DNA of 64,000 nt from Antitrichia curtipendula (Eukaryota; Streptophyta; Bryopsida; Hypnales; Leucodontaceae): contig OX579634.1 in NCBI GenBank assembly GCA_951230915.1, forward strand, positions 16,828,725-16,892,724, in the 5' to 3' direction. Positions within the stretch are counted from its first letter, which is position 1. The number at the start of each line of letters is the position of its first letter. The translations under genes were made by a program, and so were the position numbers. This document shows, piece after piece, positions 1-9,431 of the stretch. The notes beneath the pieces were generated by a model. It was given only the letters and a program-made list of their open reading frames with translations, was not told where the DNA came from and searched no databases.

Positions 1-59
1 AGCCGACTTCCTCTTCGAACTCTGTTGATGCACGCCACTAGAAATCGGGGTTGCACTAG

Positions 60-600
60 TAGATGCGATGCTTCAAGCGTTCACGGAGCTCTCATGCGCA
101 TCTAGGAGAGTCGTTTGGAATGAACAACCTCTTCAAAAAAATTCAAGGGTATATTGTGCCAGCAACTGTCATCCGTCGGCCTTCTCCGTTGCGTCCTTCA
201 TTTCTTTGGGCATGTCGCGGAACCGGTCTACTATTGTCGGCATGGGGGTTGTTGGGAGGGGTTCTCATTTGAGCACTTGTTGGCTGCGCATAATATAAAC
301 CTACGAGTCAAAAAGACCTGGAAGTTGCTTCCAACTTGATGGCTTCTATTATGAGCAGCCAATAGGTGCTCAAGTAGAAACTCTGTTCACAACCATCTCC
401 ATCCCGGCGAAAGTTGATCGTTTCTGCCTCTAACCCTGAGAAACGGAGGACCTGTTGGACGAGGTAGATGGATTGCGATCGCTCCCATACGCACCCTTGA
501 ACTTCTTTGGAGAGGTCATTCATTTCAGATGACTCCCTTGGATGTGCATGCAAGCTCCGTGAATGCCAGGGCAATCTGTTGTGCGATGGATCTCCAGATT
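60..600. repeat. Inverted pair of diverged ~270-bp repeats
   Basis: The stretch at about 60-345 (+) is repeated in reverse complement at about 325-600. Both arms carry in order a TTCACGGAGCT-like block, a GAATGAAC/TGACCTCTYC-like block, TTCAAGGGT, TTGAGCACYTRTTGGCTGC and a terminal GGAAGTTGCTTCCAACTTGA-type sequence at the junction. Identity is clearly below 90 percent, so the event is old. Conceptual translation of the arms gives similar peptides (for example AFTELSCASRRVVWNE and AFTELACTSKG) interrupted by stops, so the repeat may come from a coding sequence. I do not recognise the protein. Confidence 0.6.
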
Positions 601-699
601 CCAGTGTCGTGTGCCAACATAATTTGTGGAGGAAGTTGACTTCCGCTATGAACATTCTTGACGTGACCGAAGATGGGTTGTCTTCAATCATGCTTCTGC

Positions 700-1520
700 T
701 CTGCATGAGCTCCAAGTTCAGCAGTGGTCCATCTTGCAAGGAGGCAACGTCGGCACGGGTCCTCATTGCAGTTGACAAGCATTTGACCGAGAACCTCCGA
801 AAGCCCTGTAAAGACATCCTGGCGGCGCGGTTGGGAAATACACCCTTGCTTCCATGTGTCAAGCTGTACACTCCACTGGCCTCACACGGAAATTGAGGAC
901 TATGTTGTCTCAATTGTATACTGAATCGGAGAAATTCAAAAGCCTAGAAGAAATTTAGGAATGTACATGACTAGGATTCGTAAGCATTGGCTCCTTAGGA
1001 TTCTCTTGTAAACTACATACTCTAGATAAAACGCTTATGCAATACAGACATGCAAACCCCCGCCCACATTGTTCAAGCGATAGTCCCTCTTAGGTGTCTT
1101 AATTATAGCATAGTGACCCCCCTCAATGAGAGGATGTAGGACTATTGCAATTAAAAACAGTGATCTACGGATCACCATTTCATCAACGTCAACAGGCTTC
1201 TACTTCTTAACCATGTTGTGGGAGGTTCTTGTAGGGCACTCTAGATACCTTGGACAATTGTTCTTTAGGCGCAGTGTAGCTCAAAGAGGATCTTGGCTTC
1301 TCCTATAAACACTCCTGACGTGATTGGAGAGGGGTTGTCATTATTCTAACTTCTACTCTACACAACCCAAGGGGTTCGGCATCCATCCATTAGGCAAAGA
1401 GGCGACGTCCACATTGGGCTGCATTGCGCTTGATGAGCATTTGACTGCGAACCTTGGAGTGCCCTGTGAAGCCCCCCATCGACTTGATTGTCAAGTAGAA
1501 GTTTGCTTCCGTTGATCAAG
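700..1520. repeat. Diverged direct repeat, unrecognised
   Basis: About 735-815 and 1400-1475 share an interrupted match: GAGGCRACGTC, then CATTGC, TTGAYRAGCATTTGACYG, GAACCT and GCCCTGTRAAG in the same order and spacing. Together with the inverted pair just upstream it suggests that the first 1.5 kb is a patchwork of copies of one older element or gene fragment. A 201-residue minus-strand frame (308-913) crosses the boundary of the inverted repeat and is probably not a real gene. Confidence 0.5.
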
Positions 1521-1897
1521 TTCAAGACTCTTCCCTTACACATTGCGGGATGCGAGCAAGGAGGTGCAAGGTGGAGATACAACAAACATCGCACCACAAA
1601 ATAATATTTTATAGATGTAGATGTAGGCTTTCTGTTCTATTTACTCTCCCCTCGAATACGTAGATGTCACTTGAAACTATTTTTTTAAGATTGTACCTCA
1701 CTCTAGACGCGTCTGTCTTACCTCCTTTACATGGAATGTCCCCCTGTGTGCCCATTCAATTCAATAAAGCATTTTTCCGTTTGTTTATTTATGAAGTGTC
1801 GATATTAAGTGTTTTGTTGTGTCACAAATCAAAACGGCCACTAGATGGATGGATGGAGCGACTGCATAATCAACAGAGAGAGTTTTGTTCTAGTGTT

Positions 1898-2533
1898 AGG
1901 GTGTGCCCATATCTTTTCTTACTGAATTGGTTGCCCAACCGCTTGCCTACGGACAGAACGTAGGGTCCATTTCAGGTTACCATTGGTCGCATGGAAGAAC
2001 CTCGTACACTACTATTTGAAAATCGTAATACTTGTTTATGATCAAGCCATATCTTTTTCCAAACCGAGCATGCATGGGTTTTGCAAGGTTATATGCCAGA
2101 CATAGAATCCTTTGCAAAATTCACCAGGGAACTCAAAAATGCTTAGACATTGACCATATGGTCCGTGGTTCTCAGAGCGACCCTCTTTTCAACCGGTCGT
2201 GTAGGTGGTTCTAAAATGGACATTAAGTGGACTGCCAACAATGTCAGAGCATAATGAAGATCTGTCATTTATTGCTTCATACTTCGCCAATGGATGGATT
2301 AAGAATTAGAGAGGATCCATTTTAAAGGTAGGGTGTGTTCACATATTTTTTCTAGATGCGATTTGATTGTCCAATTGCCTTCTTATAAATATTAAAAAGA
2401 ATGTAAGGTCCGTTTCAGTTTTGTAAGGGTCGCATTTAGGAACCTTGTGTATTACAATTAGAATACCATAATGCTTATTTTTGGTCGAGACATCCCTTTT
2501 CCAGACTACATGCATGTCTATTTTGTAACATCT
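1898..2533. repeat. Two diverged direct copies, ~430 bp apart
   Basis: About 1898-2090 and 2329-2533 match collinearly: GGGTGTGYYCAYAT, TTGCCYWAYYGCCTTC-like, AGGTCCRTTTCAG, GGTCGCAT, GGAACCT, ATAATGCTTRTT and a CATGCATG-type end. The copies are diverged and contain small indels. No open frame or terminal inverted repeat was found, so the nature of the element is unknown. Confidence 0.55.
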
Positions 2534-2697
2534 AGGATTACAAGTAGTTGCCAATGACAGACTCCTGCAAAAAATTTATAAGTAATTCATAGATGCTCCA
2601 ATAAATATGAAAGCCCCTGTGTTAGATTCCGCATCAATTTTTCTTCTAAGTGGAAAATAAGGGAAAATATTTTTGGGTTTTCGAAACACATCAAAAA

Positions 2698-2843
2698 GGC
2701 CAAACAAACCTTAAAGGGTTGCTGAGCCACTTCCCTTGTTGCATCTATATCTTCAACTGAAAAATAAAAAGGCCAAACAAACCTTAAAGGGTTGCTGAGC
2801 CACTTCCCTTGTTGCATCAGTATCTTCAACTCAAAAATAAGGG
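2698..2843. repeat. 73-bp tandem duplication
   Basis: A block starting GGCCAAACAAACCTTAAAGG at 2698 recurs at 2771, a 73-bp step, with only a few differences. Flanking text (a GGAAAATAAGGGAAAA-type stretch) also recurs on both sides. The sequence before it (2590-2690) resembles the inner part of the MITE at 6083-6498, so the duplication probably sits within a decayed copy of that family. Confidence 0.75.
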
Positions 2844-3154
2844 AAAAGATTTTTGAGCATGTCAAAACCATCCAAAAGGACTAACGGCCCTTTGGAAAAA
2901 TCTTTGTGTACTCGCCAAGTACATAAGAATGTATCACATCCAAGGTTAAGTTTTTTGTATGTTGTGATCATTTTGTTGGCAACTCCCAACTTCACAGTTG
3001 CATCCACAACTTTCTCTCCCGGTTTTAATTCATTTGTCGACTTTTCACCCTCTTTGTCGCATTTTCTTGAGGGCACGTTGTGAGGCCCTTTGAAGACGTC
3101 AGTGCAAATGCTCCACAAATTACCAATCCAAAAAACGGTGCAATCTCTGCACAA
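2831..3154 (-). other. Unrecognised 107-residue frame, possible decayed coding sequence
   Basis: A minus-strand frame of 107 residues stays open over 324 bases that are less AT-rich than the surroundings. It contains the segment ELKPGEKVVDATVKLGVANK and two close cysteines near its start (CRDC). It overlaps the 73-bp tandem duplication at its C-terminal end, which argues against an intact gene. No family is recognised. It could be the remnant of a gene or transposon ORF, or a chance frame. Confidence 0.25.
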
Positions 3155-3454
3155 CTTTTCCTGGTATTGAACTTTGAAGGAAATTTTTCTTTTCGAATGT
3201 AGGACCCTCTAACATAGTCTGTCGAACTCCCTTCTATGGGAAATGGCTCATAAAATTTATAGGAACCATTGCTAGTCCAAATTCCATCTGCAACATGAAC
3301 ATTTCATAGGACACCTCATTATGAATTATCGAAATCAACAGTAATGTGCACAATTCCCCACCCATGCTACAATCTTTTGATAGTTTTTCTACCTACTTCA
3401 AGCCCCTAAACCGCCATTTTAACGGAATACCGCCAATTTAACGAAATTGCCCAT

Positions 3455-3856
3455 CTAAGTCCATCGAAAGAATGAATCAATAGTACTTTGGCGAGTTTCT
3501 GCTACACGTCAAGATTCTACTTCCTTTTCTAGTGCTTCAATATTCCTAATAGATAACATGGTGTCATTAGGTCTTTGCTCCCAAAAAAAATTCAAAGTTT
3601 GAAGAGCACTACCTATATCTTTAAAGCCTACAACCTCTTCTACTATATCGTAAGGATTAGCTTCATCAGGATCACTATCTTTGTGTTCACTACCTTGTTG
3701 TTGAGATGGAAGCATTTCAATAATTTCTTCATCAATGGGTTGATAAGAATTATTCAAATCAAACTCGAGCTCATAATTTAAATACTCTTGAACATTCATG
3801 TTAGGGGTCTCAATCTCAGAGGATATCAAACTTAGTTGTTCCAATACATCTACTTA
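3455..3856 (-). pseudogene. pogo/Tigger-type transposase C-terminus, broken
   Basis: The minus-strand frame reads DVLEQLSLISSE, then an acidic stretch with PIDEEIIEMLPS, then a helix-like segment ALQTLNFFWEQRP, and, after a TGA at 3509-3511, continues in the same frame with TRQSTIDSFF before a TAG at 3455. Pogo/Tigger (Tc1/mariner, DDE) transposases typically end with a leucine-rich linker after the catalytic domain, a DEEI acidic block, a paired-helix segment and a final RQSTLDSFF-like tail. All are present here in order. The catalytic domain is missing: the frame closes with TAA just upstream at 3854-3856, and no DDE motif was found further 5'. The internal TGA adds to the case for a dead copy. 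The assignment rests on this motif order only. Confidence 0.6.
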
Positions 3857-3929
3857 TCAGTTTGTTTCTAGAATGGACATCTAGAGTTACTTTGCAACTA
3901 TAAACTATTACTTTACCTCAAAATTATCT

Positions 3930-4140
3930 CCCCCCAAGCGATGGCTCTTACGTAAAGCCTTTTTTTGGAAACTTATCACTTACTGAGGTAAAATTAACAA
4001 AGTCAGGAGCGCGACATTGCGTAACACTTAACACATAACACTTACTAGTCTTAATTTTAAAAGAGCAGAAATCTCTATAATGCATATAGAGTTTTAACAA
4101 TTATCGAGGTAACACTTATCGAGGTCTGACCTATACTTCG
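3930..4140. repeat. Short subterminal repeats near pogo-like remnant
   Basis: TTATCGAGGT occurs twice (about 4101-4130), with related CTTACTGAGGTA at about 3980. TTACCTC-type inverse motifs lie near 3911. On the other side of the transposase remnant, short CCGCCAATTTAACG-type repeats lie at 3410-3450. These may be the ends of the decayed pogo-like element, but no precise terminal inverted repeats or TA duplication could be fixed. Confidence 0.35.
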
Positions 4141-4413
4141 GAGTGCTCTAGTTGACAAACAGTGTAATTCATGTCGGCTGGTGTCCAAATGTCAATGCTA
4201 TTTGGCAGGAGTGAGGCAACGGAACAAGCGTTTTTAATGTAGGCGAAATCTCGCTGACACATTGTGATCTTTCTAGCTTAACTTAATCCCTCCAAATTGG
4301 CCTATAGAGTGAAGCCAACAGGGGTGACACTGGTCCAAAATTAAAACGCTTGCAGGAATACATACAAATCTCTGGTGTGATGCTAGGAGAACAAGAAAAA
4401 CAAGTAGCTCTAA

Positions 4414-4622
4414 TTAGGGCGGGCTTACATAATGGCCTGGTGGGCAAAGAAAGCAACTAAAAGACAAGAACGGTGCCACCAACGATCAGTAAGCGTGGAA
4501 GTAGGAGAGAGAGTTCCACCGATATCAGTGTATTAGACATCGTAGAAGGAGCATAATAGTGCTTTCTATATTTTGACCCTGTTGACTCTTCCCACCTACC
4601 GATACATGTAAAGAGGCCCTAA
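4414..4622. mobile_element. MITE, TTAGGGCGGGCTTAC family, copy 1
   Basis: The left end reads TTAGGGCGGGCTTACATAAT. The right end is AGGCCCTAA, whose reverse complement starts TTAGGGCCT. The element is about 209 bp, non-coding, and shares its right TAA with the next copy. The left-end sequence, including the following GGCCTGGTGGG, is almost identical to that of copy 2 at 4620. The three-base TAA/TTA boundary is compatible with the PIF/Harbinger group, but the assignment is tentative. Confidence 0.6.
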
Positions 4623-4751
4623 GGGCGGGCTTACATAATGGCCAGGTGGGTAAAGCTTTGCCTAATCCAAGCAATAAGACAAAATTCAAACAACCAATGG
4701 TGTTGCCGGGGTGGGCAATGGAAAGGAAGAGCTCCATTTTTAACCAATATC

Positions 4752-5900
4752 CACTAGAAGAAAAACGTGTCCACTACAACCGACTGAAATGCAACTACAT
4801 GTCCTATGCAACTGCCCTGCAACTACAATCCTCTATATTTGCACCAACTTTGACATAGTTACAGTGTAGTTGCAAAATAGTTGCAAAGTAGTCGCAACAT
4901 GTAGTTACACATACGAAAATGTAACAAAAGAGTTGATGTAAGGTACTTTACATCCAATCTTCATCACAATTGTCAATGTGGACAATTTTACGTTCTGTAG
5001 AGTCCAATGTGACTATCTACAGTTGCATGTAATTTAAATTTGATAGCAATTTAACTAGAATGCAACTAGATTGCAACTGGATTGCAACTATAGTGCAACT
5101 AGATTGCAATTACAATTCGAGTAGTGTTTGACTTAACTTGAAAAACAAGTAGACTTTAACTTGAAAAAACTAGCATGCAATTAGAAAACAACTAAAATGC
5201 AATTACTATTAAGTCTTTTATTAATTGTCCCACATCAATTGTCAAGAATACCATTAGGTTGAACATATAAGAATCGTAAGTTATAGCAATATTGTATAAT
5301 GAATTTTGATAATGAAATTCTAATATTTATGTATTTTGTAGATTTTTACACTTTGTAGATTTCTACAATTTGTAGGTTTTTATAATCTACAAAAATCTAT
5401 AAATATTTAAAGTTTAAGATATTTTTAGATTTGGCGATCTAAAAAAAAGATAGATCTGAAATTTAGAATCTACAAATCTTTGAAATTCAAATTTCAAATC
5501 TACAAGTCACAAAGCCGCAAACTAGTTGCACATCAATCGCAAACTAGTTGCACACCAGTTGCAAACCAGTTGTAAATCAATCGCAAACTAGTTGCACACC
5601 AGTCGCAAACCAGTTGTAAATCAATCGCAAACTAGTTGCACATTAGTTGCAAACAAGTTGTACACAAATGACTTCCACATAAGCAAGTAAAGCAACCACG
5701 TCAGAAAAGTTCATCGATGAAATTTCAAGTATATTGTCAAATGATAAACAACTTTGAAATTTTTTGCAACTGCTTTGCAACTAGTGCAACTTGTCCACTA
5801 CAACTGCGGGCTCTAGATTGTCACCTAGTTGCAAATGGCTCATGCAACTACAAAATTAGTTGCAAACAGTAGTTGCATAACCCCTCGTTTTCTTGTAGTG
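4752..5900. mobile_element. Non-autonomous CACTA (En/Spm) element
   Basis: The left end is CACTAGAAGAAAAACG. The right end in reverse complement is CACTACAAGAAAACG, the classical plant CACTA terminus. The flanks carry a perfect 3-bp duplication ATC (4749-4751 and 5901-5903), the size typical of this superfamily. Both subterminal regions are packed with 10-11-bp motifs of the type GTTGCAACTA / AGTTGCAAACT in both orientations (about 4785-5110 and 5510-5870), as expected for subterminal transposase-binding repeats. The 1149-bp body has no transposase frame, so mobility would need a partner elsewhere. The one-base difference in the left CACTA end suggests some decay. Confidence 0.88.
5505..5660. 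repeat. Dense 11-bp subterminal repeats of the CACTA element
   Basis: CGCAAACTAGTTGCAC and close variants follow one another with an 11-bp beat. A longer block of about 55 bp ending in TTGTAAATCAATCGCAAACT is itself duplicated. This part of the CACTA element has expanded by local duplication. Confidence 0.75.
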
Positions 5901-6082
5901 ATCGGTGAACAACGCCATTGGTTGAGGCTAGTCAATCTTGAGAGATTCTACTATGTGTTGAGTTTTTATTATATCTCTCCCACCCATTGGGTCTACATGA
6001 AAGCACAATTGGGATTTTCTCTTGTAGCACCTCTTGTTGCACATTGCCCACTAGGCAAGCATATAAGGAGGCCCTAACTATG

Positions 6083-6498
6083 TAAGGTAGTGTGCTCTAA
6101 AACCACCAGTGTCTTTCAAATCGCCCCTATTATTAATTGGAGAATATAAATGAAGTGATCTTTAAATGGATCACTTTATCCGTTGAATGAATTGAGAAAG
6201 AAATTATTTTTTTAATTGCAAGAGTCAATCATTGTCTTTGATTTCCGCACTTCTCTTTACAAGTTGCAAGTAGGTGGATTTTGGAAGACCTATGGTCACA
6301 AATAGGTGCCTATGTCCTAAATCTTTGAAAATTTATAAATAATTCAAGAATGCTTGGAAAAAATCCAAACCACTTGTGCTAAGTTCCACATCTATTTTTC
6401 TTTCTCTGAAAAATGATCTAAAAATATTTCTATCCAAGAAACTTGTGAAAAAAGGCGAACGGGCCCTTAAATGATCGCCTTAAGATCACACTACCTTA
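6083..6498. mobile_element. TA-flanked MITE, AGGTAGTATGCTC family, copy 1
   Basis: The left end is TAAGGTAGTGTGCTCTAA. The right end in reverse complement is TAAGGTAGTGTGATCTTAAG. Ends of the same family bound 50637-50942. The family has a conserved inner segment (a TTCATAACTAATT-like stretch, ACAAAGCTC, AATATGAAACGACTT, GATGCCAATTCCA) found in most copies in this window. The TA boundary and lack of coding fit a mariner-like MITE, but the superfamily is inferred from the boundary only. Confidence 0.65.
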
Positions 6499-6504
6499 AC
6501 ACAA

Positions 6505-6930
6505 GCCAATTACTCAAACTTCCTCAAGATAGTTTTTGTCAGTGCAAAGCCTCCATCCATTTGTTCCAGAAACAATAAATTCAAATCCATGGCAGTTTCA
6601 CTTGAGGGTCAAGCCAATGTTGCAAATCCCCCATCTCAAGGGGAAATGTTAATTTGCACACACGGGGATTTGACGGAACCCCCTTGTCTTCTAATTTCAA
6701 GAGAATGGAAGTCAGGTTTTGTGAATAAGGTCGATGCCACCACGTAGTCACATCACCATCATTGAAAGCCAGTCTTACTGTGAGAGCAGCAGCTGTGTGG
6801 TTACAATGTTGAAGCGGAAACTTTCTTTGCCTCTGTGAGGCTCATGGAGTAAGTTATACAAGGTATCCTCACCCTTTTGCAACACCATCCGTTTGCAGCT
6901 AGGATAGAGTTCTTCACATCATTTCATTGA
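6505..6930 (-). pseudogene. Decayed coding sequence, family unknown
   Basis: The minus strand reads RMVLQKGEDTLYNLLHEPHR and, after a shift of frame near 6790, LAFNDGDVTTWWHRPYSQNL followed by LTFPLEMGDLQHWLDPQ, with no stop for about 65 codons in the second frame. Composition is much less AT-rich than the flanks and the peptides look protein-like. The apparent frameshift and later stops mark it as broken. It ends against the TA-flanked MITE. I do not recognise the family. It lies 1.6 kb beyond, and on the same strand as, the reverse-transcriptase pseudogene, but I see no proof that they belong together. Confidence 0.4.
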
Positions 6931-8520
6931 CCAAATATGATAAAAGTCTTTGCTCATAATCAACATGAATTTTCAAAAGCAACCAATGGAAGTGAAAGAG
7001 TTATTTGAAGCAACCAATGAGAGTTGAACCAATGAGAGTTTAGTACTTCAAGGATTTCTAGTTAAGGATAGTTTAGTGGCAATAATAGATGTCCATGTGA
7101 TCTCATCTTTGAATATTTTGTAGTATATTCATATAAACTATAAAATTCTCATATTAGTTGCATTCATTTTTGCTTTCATTAGCTTACATGGTGATGTGAT
7201 GTTTTTTCCTAATTGTGTTCAAAATTGCTCATTTGACAAAAAAAAATGTTGCTTTTAGGTGCAAATACCTTAGCAAATTTTTGTCACAAGTACGATGAAG
7301 TTATGAGTAAATCAAAATTTGGAAAAAACAAATAGAGAGAGAGTAGACATGACACCCCATTATAGGATAGTTTCTGACAATTTCAAGATTCATGAATAAC
7401 AATTCACAGCATGTCAATAAAAAATATGAAGTTCACAAAAAAGAAGAGAGACGCTACTATTGTAATGGTTTAAGGTATTCAAAAGAACTTAGTTGCACCC
7501 CACCGAGAGGGTGGGTACAGAACAAGCCATAGTACTGAGATATGGATCATCACATGTTCATAGGATCTTGCCAAAATTAAAACCAAGTTTATCAAGAAAG
7601 TTTATACACATAAAAGCCAACCAACTACAGAGGTAGCCAACAAAAACACCTCATGAAACCAAGATATACCCCAAGAGTACATGGTATTTTTGAAAACTAA
7701 AGAAACCCTAACCAACAAGTTGCAGTCATGCAAATGCACCCTTAGCAATCTACATATGCAAGTAAGAGAGATCAGGGTGTAGAAGTAAAGAGATATTTGT
7801 AATCATGCCATCCAATTATGCCAGAAATTTAGAGGGAACGCTCCTCACCTACGCCCATGCAAACTAGCAAACAAAAAGTGTGTTAGTCTACTTGTATGTG
7901 GTGTCTTTAGAGCATTCCAATTTATTATCCTTGTCACCATTTTCCAATAAAAGAACAAAGCAAGATAAGTATGATTCGTGAAGCAATGTAGGGAAAAAGA
8001 CCCATGCGTGTATATAACTCTCTATTGTACAAAAATTTGTGCCTTGGAGTTGTCTATAAGAGCAACACAATGTTGTGATGAGGCCATTTCTCTACCAAAA
8101 GCTTCCACATGCATTGTACATCAGATAGCAGTGGTGCATAAACAAACAATTGTGTCAATGTGAGAGAGAGAAAGCCAAAGGTTCAATGCGGGTGTTGGTT
8201 GTAGCCTTGAGGTGCCCAACGAAGGCACATGATCAATCGATCATGCTAACCGTTCAACTGGGAGGGATGTTTGGTGTGCTTGCTTAGTGGGGTGTTAACC
8301 CCATGTAAGCCATTGAGTGTACATTCCAAGCAAAGATTTATCAAGTACTAGTTCCATCACTAAGTACTTAAGTCCACTAATTTTATGGAAGTCTTGAGTA
8401 AGTTAGATTAATATCCTTCACTAGCATATGGCAATATTATTATGGTTTGTATAAAATCCACTAGTATATATCACAACCTAATAGGTTTTCATATATGCAT
8501 CTTGATGCAAATGTAAAATT
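6931..8520. other. AT-rich interval without recognised genes
   Basis: No open frame longer than about 60 codons has protein-like composition here. I see no terminal inverted repeats or tandem arrays. The part at 7490-7530 has a short hairpin-like CACCCCACCGAGAGGGTGGG. Decayed continuation of the flanking pseudogenes is possible but was not shown. Confidence 0.5.
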
Positions 8521-9095
8521 AATTCATGCCTATATCATTACGGGCAAAAAAAATTTAAGAGAGAGAATGTCTGGGGATTTCCAACATTTAGCCAACAAAT
8601 GTCATCAATATACCAATAGGCATATTGAAATTTATTTAACAAATATCTGCGCCCTAAGGAGGCCAATCGTTGTATGAAGCTTACCTCATATGACATGATA
8701 TAAACATTGTACCATAGTAGATAGCAGGAAAATCACATCAAGATACCGCGAGTCTATCTCCATACCCTATCCCCGAGGGATACAAAATAATTATTCATCA
8801 ACCAAGTATGTAATGCAAGTAAGCAATCTTGTGGCATTGGAATCCAACCACCCACAATGGGTAGTGAGGTGCCCCATCTGGCTATCATAGGAGAGTCGTT
8901 TGGAGATAATCTCACCTAGAGTCTCAGTGTTTCTGTTTTTGGATGTAGTAACGAAGCTTCCTGGAAGCCAATGCGTAGCATGAAACGCAGCACGTCAGGC
9001 AAATTATCCTGCCAGGTGAGAGGGATTGACTCATAGCACTTAGTAACATCAACAACATAGATATCATGTATTTGCTCTGGTAGGTTCATGGTTAC
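8521..9095 (-). pseudogene. Reverse transcriptase pseudogene (motifs A, B, C)
   Basis: One minus-strand frame runs for about 180 codons from an acceptor-like TTTTACAG (up to 9096) and reads as a reverse transcriptase palm. Motif A is VVDVTKCYESIPL (Asp codon 9048-9050). Next come RFMLRIGFQEASLLHPKTET and then LALHTWLMNNYFVSLGDRVW. Motif B is degraded, TRGILM-stop-FSC, where GIPMGFSC is expected. Motif C is YWYIDDICWL, with both catalytic aspartates at 8601-8606. Three stops interrupt the frame (TAG 8916-8918, TAG 8754-8756, TGA 8733-8735), and the reading decays after 8560. Introns may have existed, given the acceptor-like start. The order and residues are diagnostic of an RT. The subfamily is uncertain: the text resembles RT-domain proteins I recall from mosses and lycophytes, and a cellular rvt-type or Penelope-like origin is possible. 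It is clearly non-functional as it stands. Confidence 0.75.
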
Positions 9096-9236
9096 CTGTA
9101 AAACAGAGTTGATGATCTAAAATGATGAGGTATGGACAACAAGGAAATGGGTATAACCATTAAGGTAACTCTATCTATGATAGGCAGAATTTTAAACCAG
9201 CCTAATGCAAGCCAAAATTTTCATGAGCATTACATT

Positions 9237-9431
9237 TCACAAGACACATGTATTGCTCATGAAGTTCTGGGCCTGCATTAGAATGGTCCAAAGTTGTCCT
9301 GTCATAGGCAGAGTTACCTTATCTTTCTTCCTAGCCCAAGAGTTGAAAGAATCAAGTATCACCATAGAAGTGATTGTGAGTAGCGTAGCAATATTACTAT
9401 AATCATGTGGAAAGAGTTGGTAAGCCATCAA
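9237..9431 (-). pseudogene. Possible upstream exon of the RT pseudogene
   Basis: A 64-codon minus-strand frame includes LFPHDYSNIATLLTITSMVI and DSFNSWARKKDKVTLPMTGQ. It lies just 5' of the RT frame on the same strand, about 140 bp from the acceptor-like site at 9096. An FPHD-type segment followed by a helix is compatible with the fingers region before motif A in some RTs. This is inference from position and look only. The frame could also be chance. Confidence 0.3.

Larger units (their letters stand above)
4620..6077. mobile_element. MITE copy 2, split by a CACTA element
   Basis: It starts TAAGGGCGGGCTTACATAAT and ends GGAGGCCCTAA. The right terminal region in reverse complement (TTAGGGCCTCCTTATAT, then GTGGGCAATG) pairs with the left end (TTAGGGC, GCCAGGTGGG). 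Without the 1149-bp insert and its duplicated ATC the MITE is about 306 bp. Inner arms AACCAATGG (left of the insert) and CCATTGGTT (right of it) also pair, so the CACTA element landed near the loop of a hairpin. A diverged relative of the right half lies at about 32205-32370. Confidence 0.65.

Noticed and set aside
308..913. 201-codon minus-strand open frame
   Set aside because: It crosses the junction of an inverted repeat, and a more protein-like reading with stops exists in another frame. No family features.
5505..5660. CRISPR-like regular repeats
   Set aside because: The repeats are 11-bp subterminal motifs of a CACTA element in a plant nuclear genome. There are no unique spacers.
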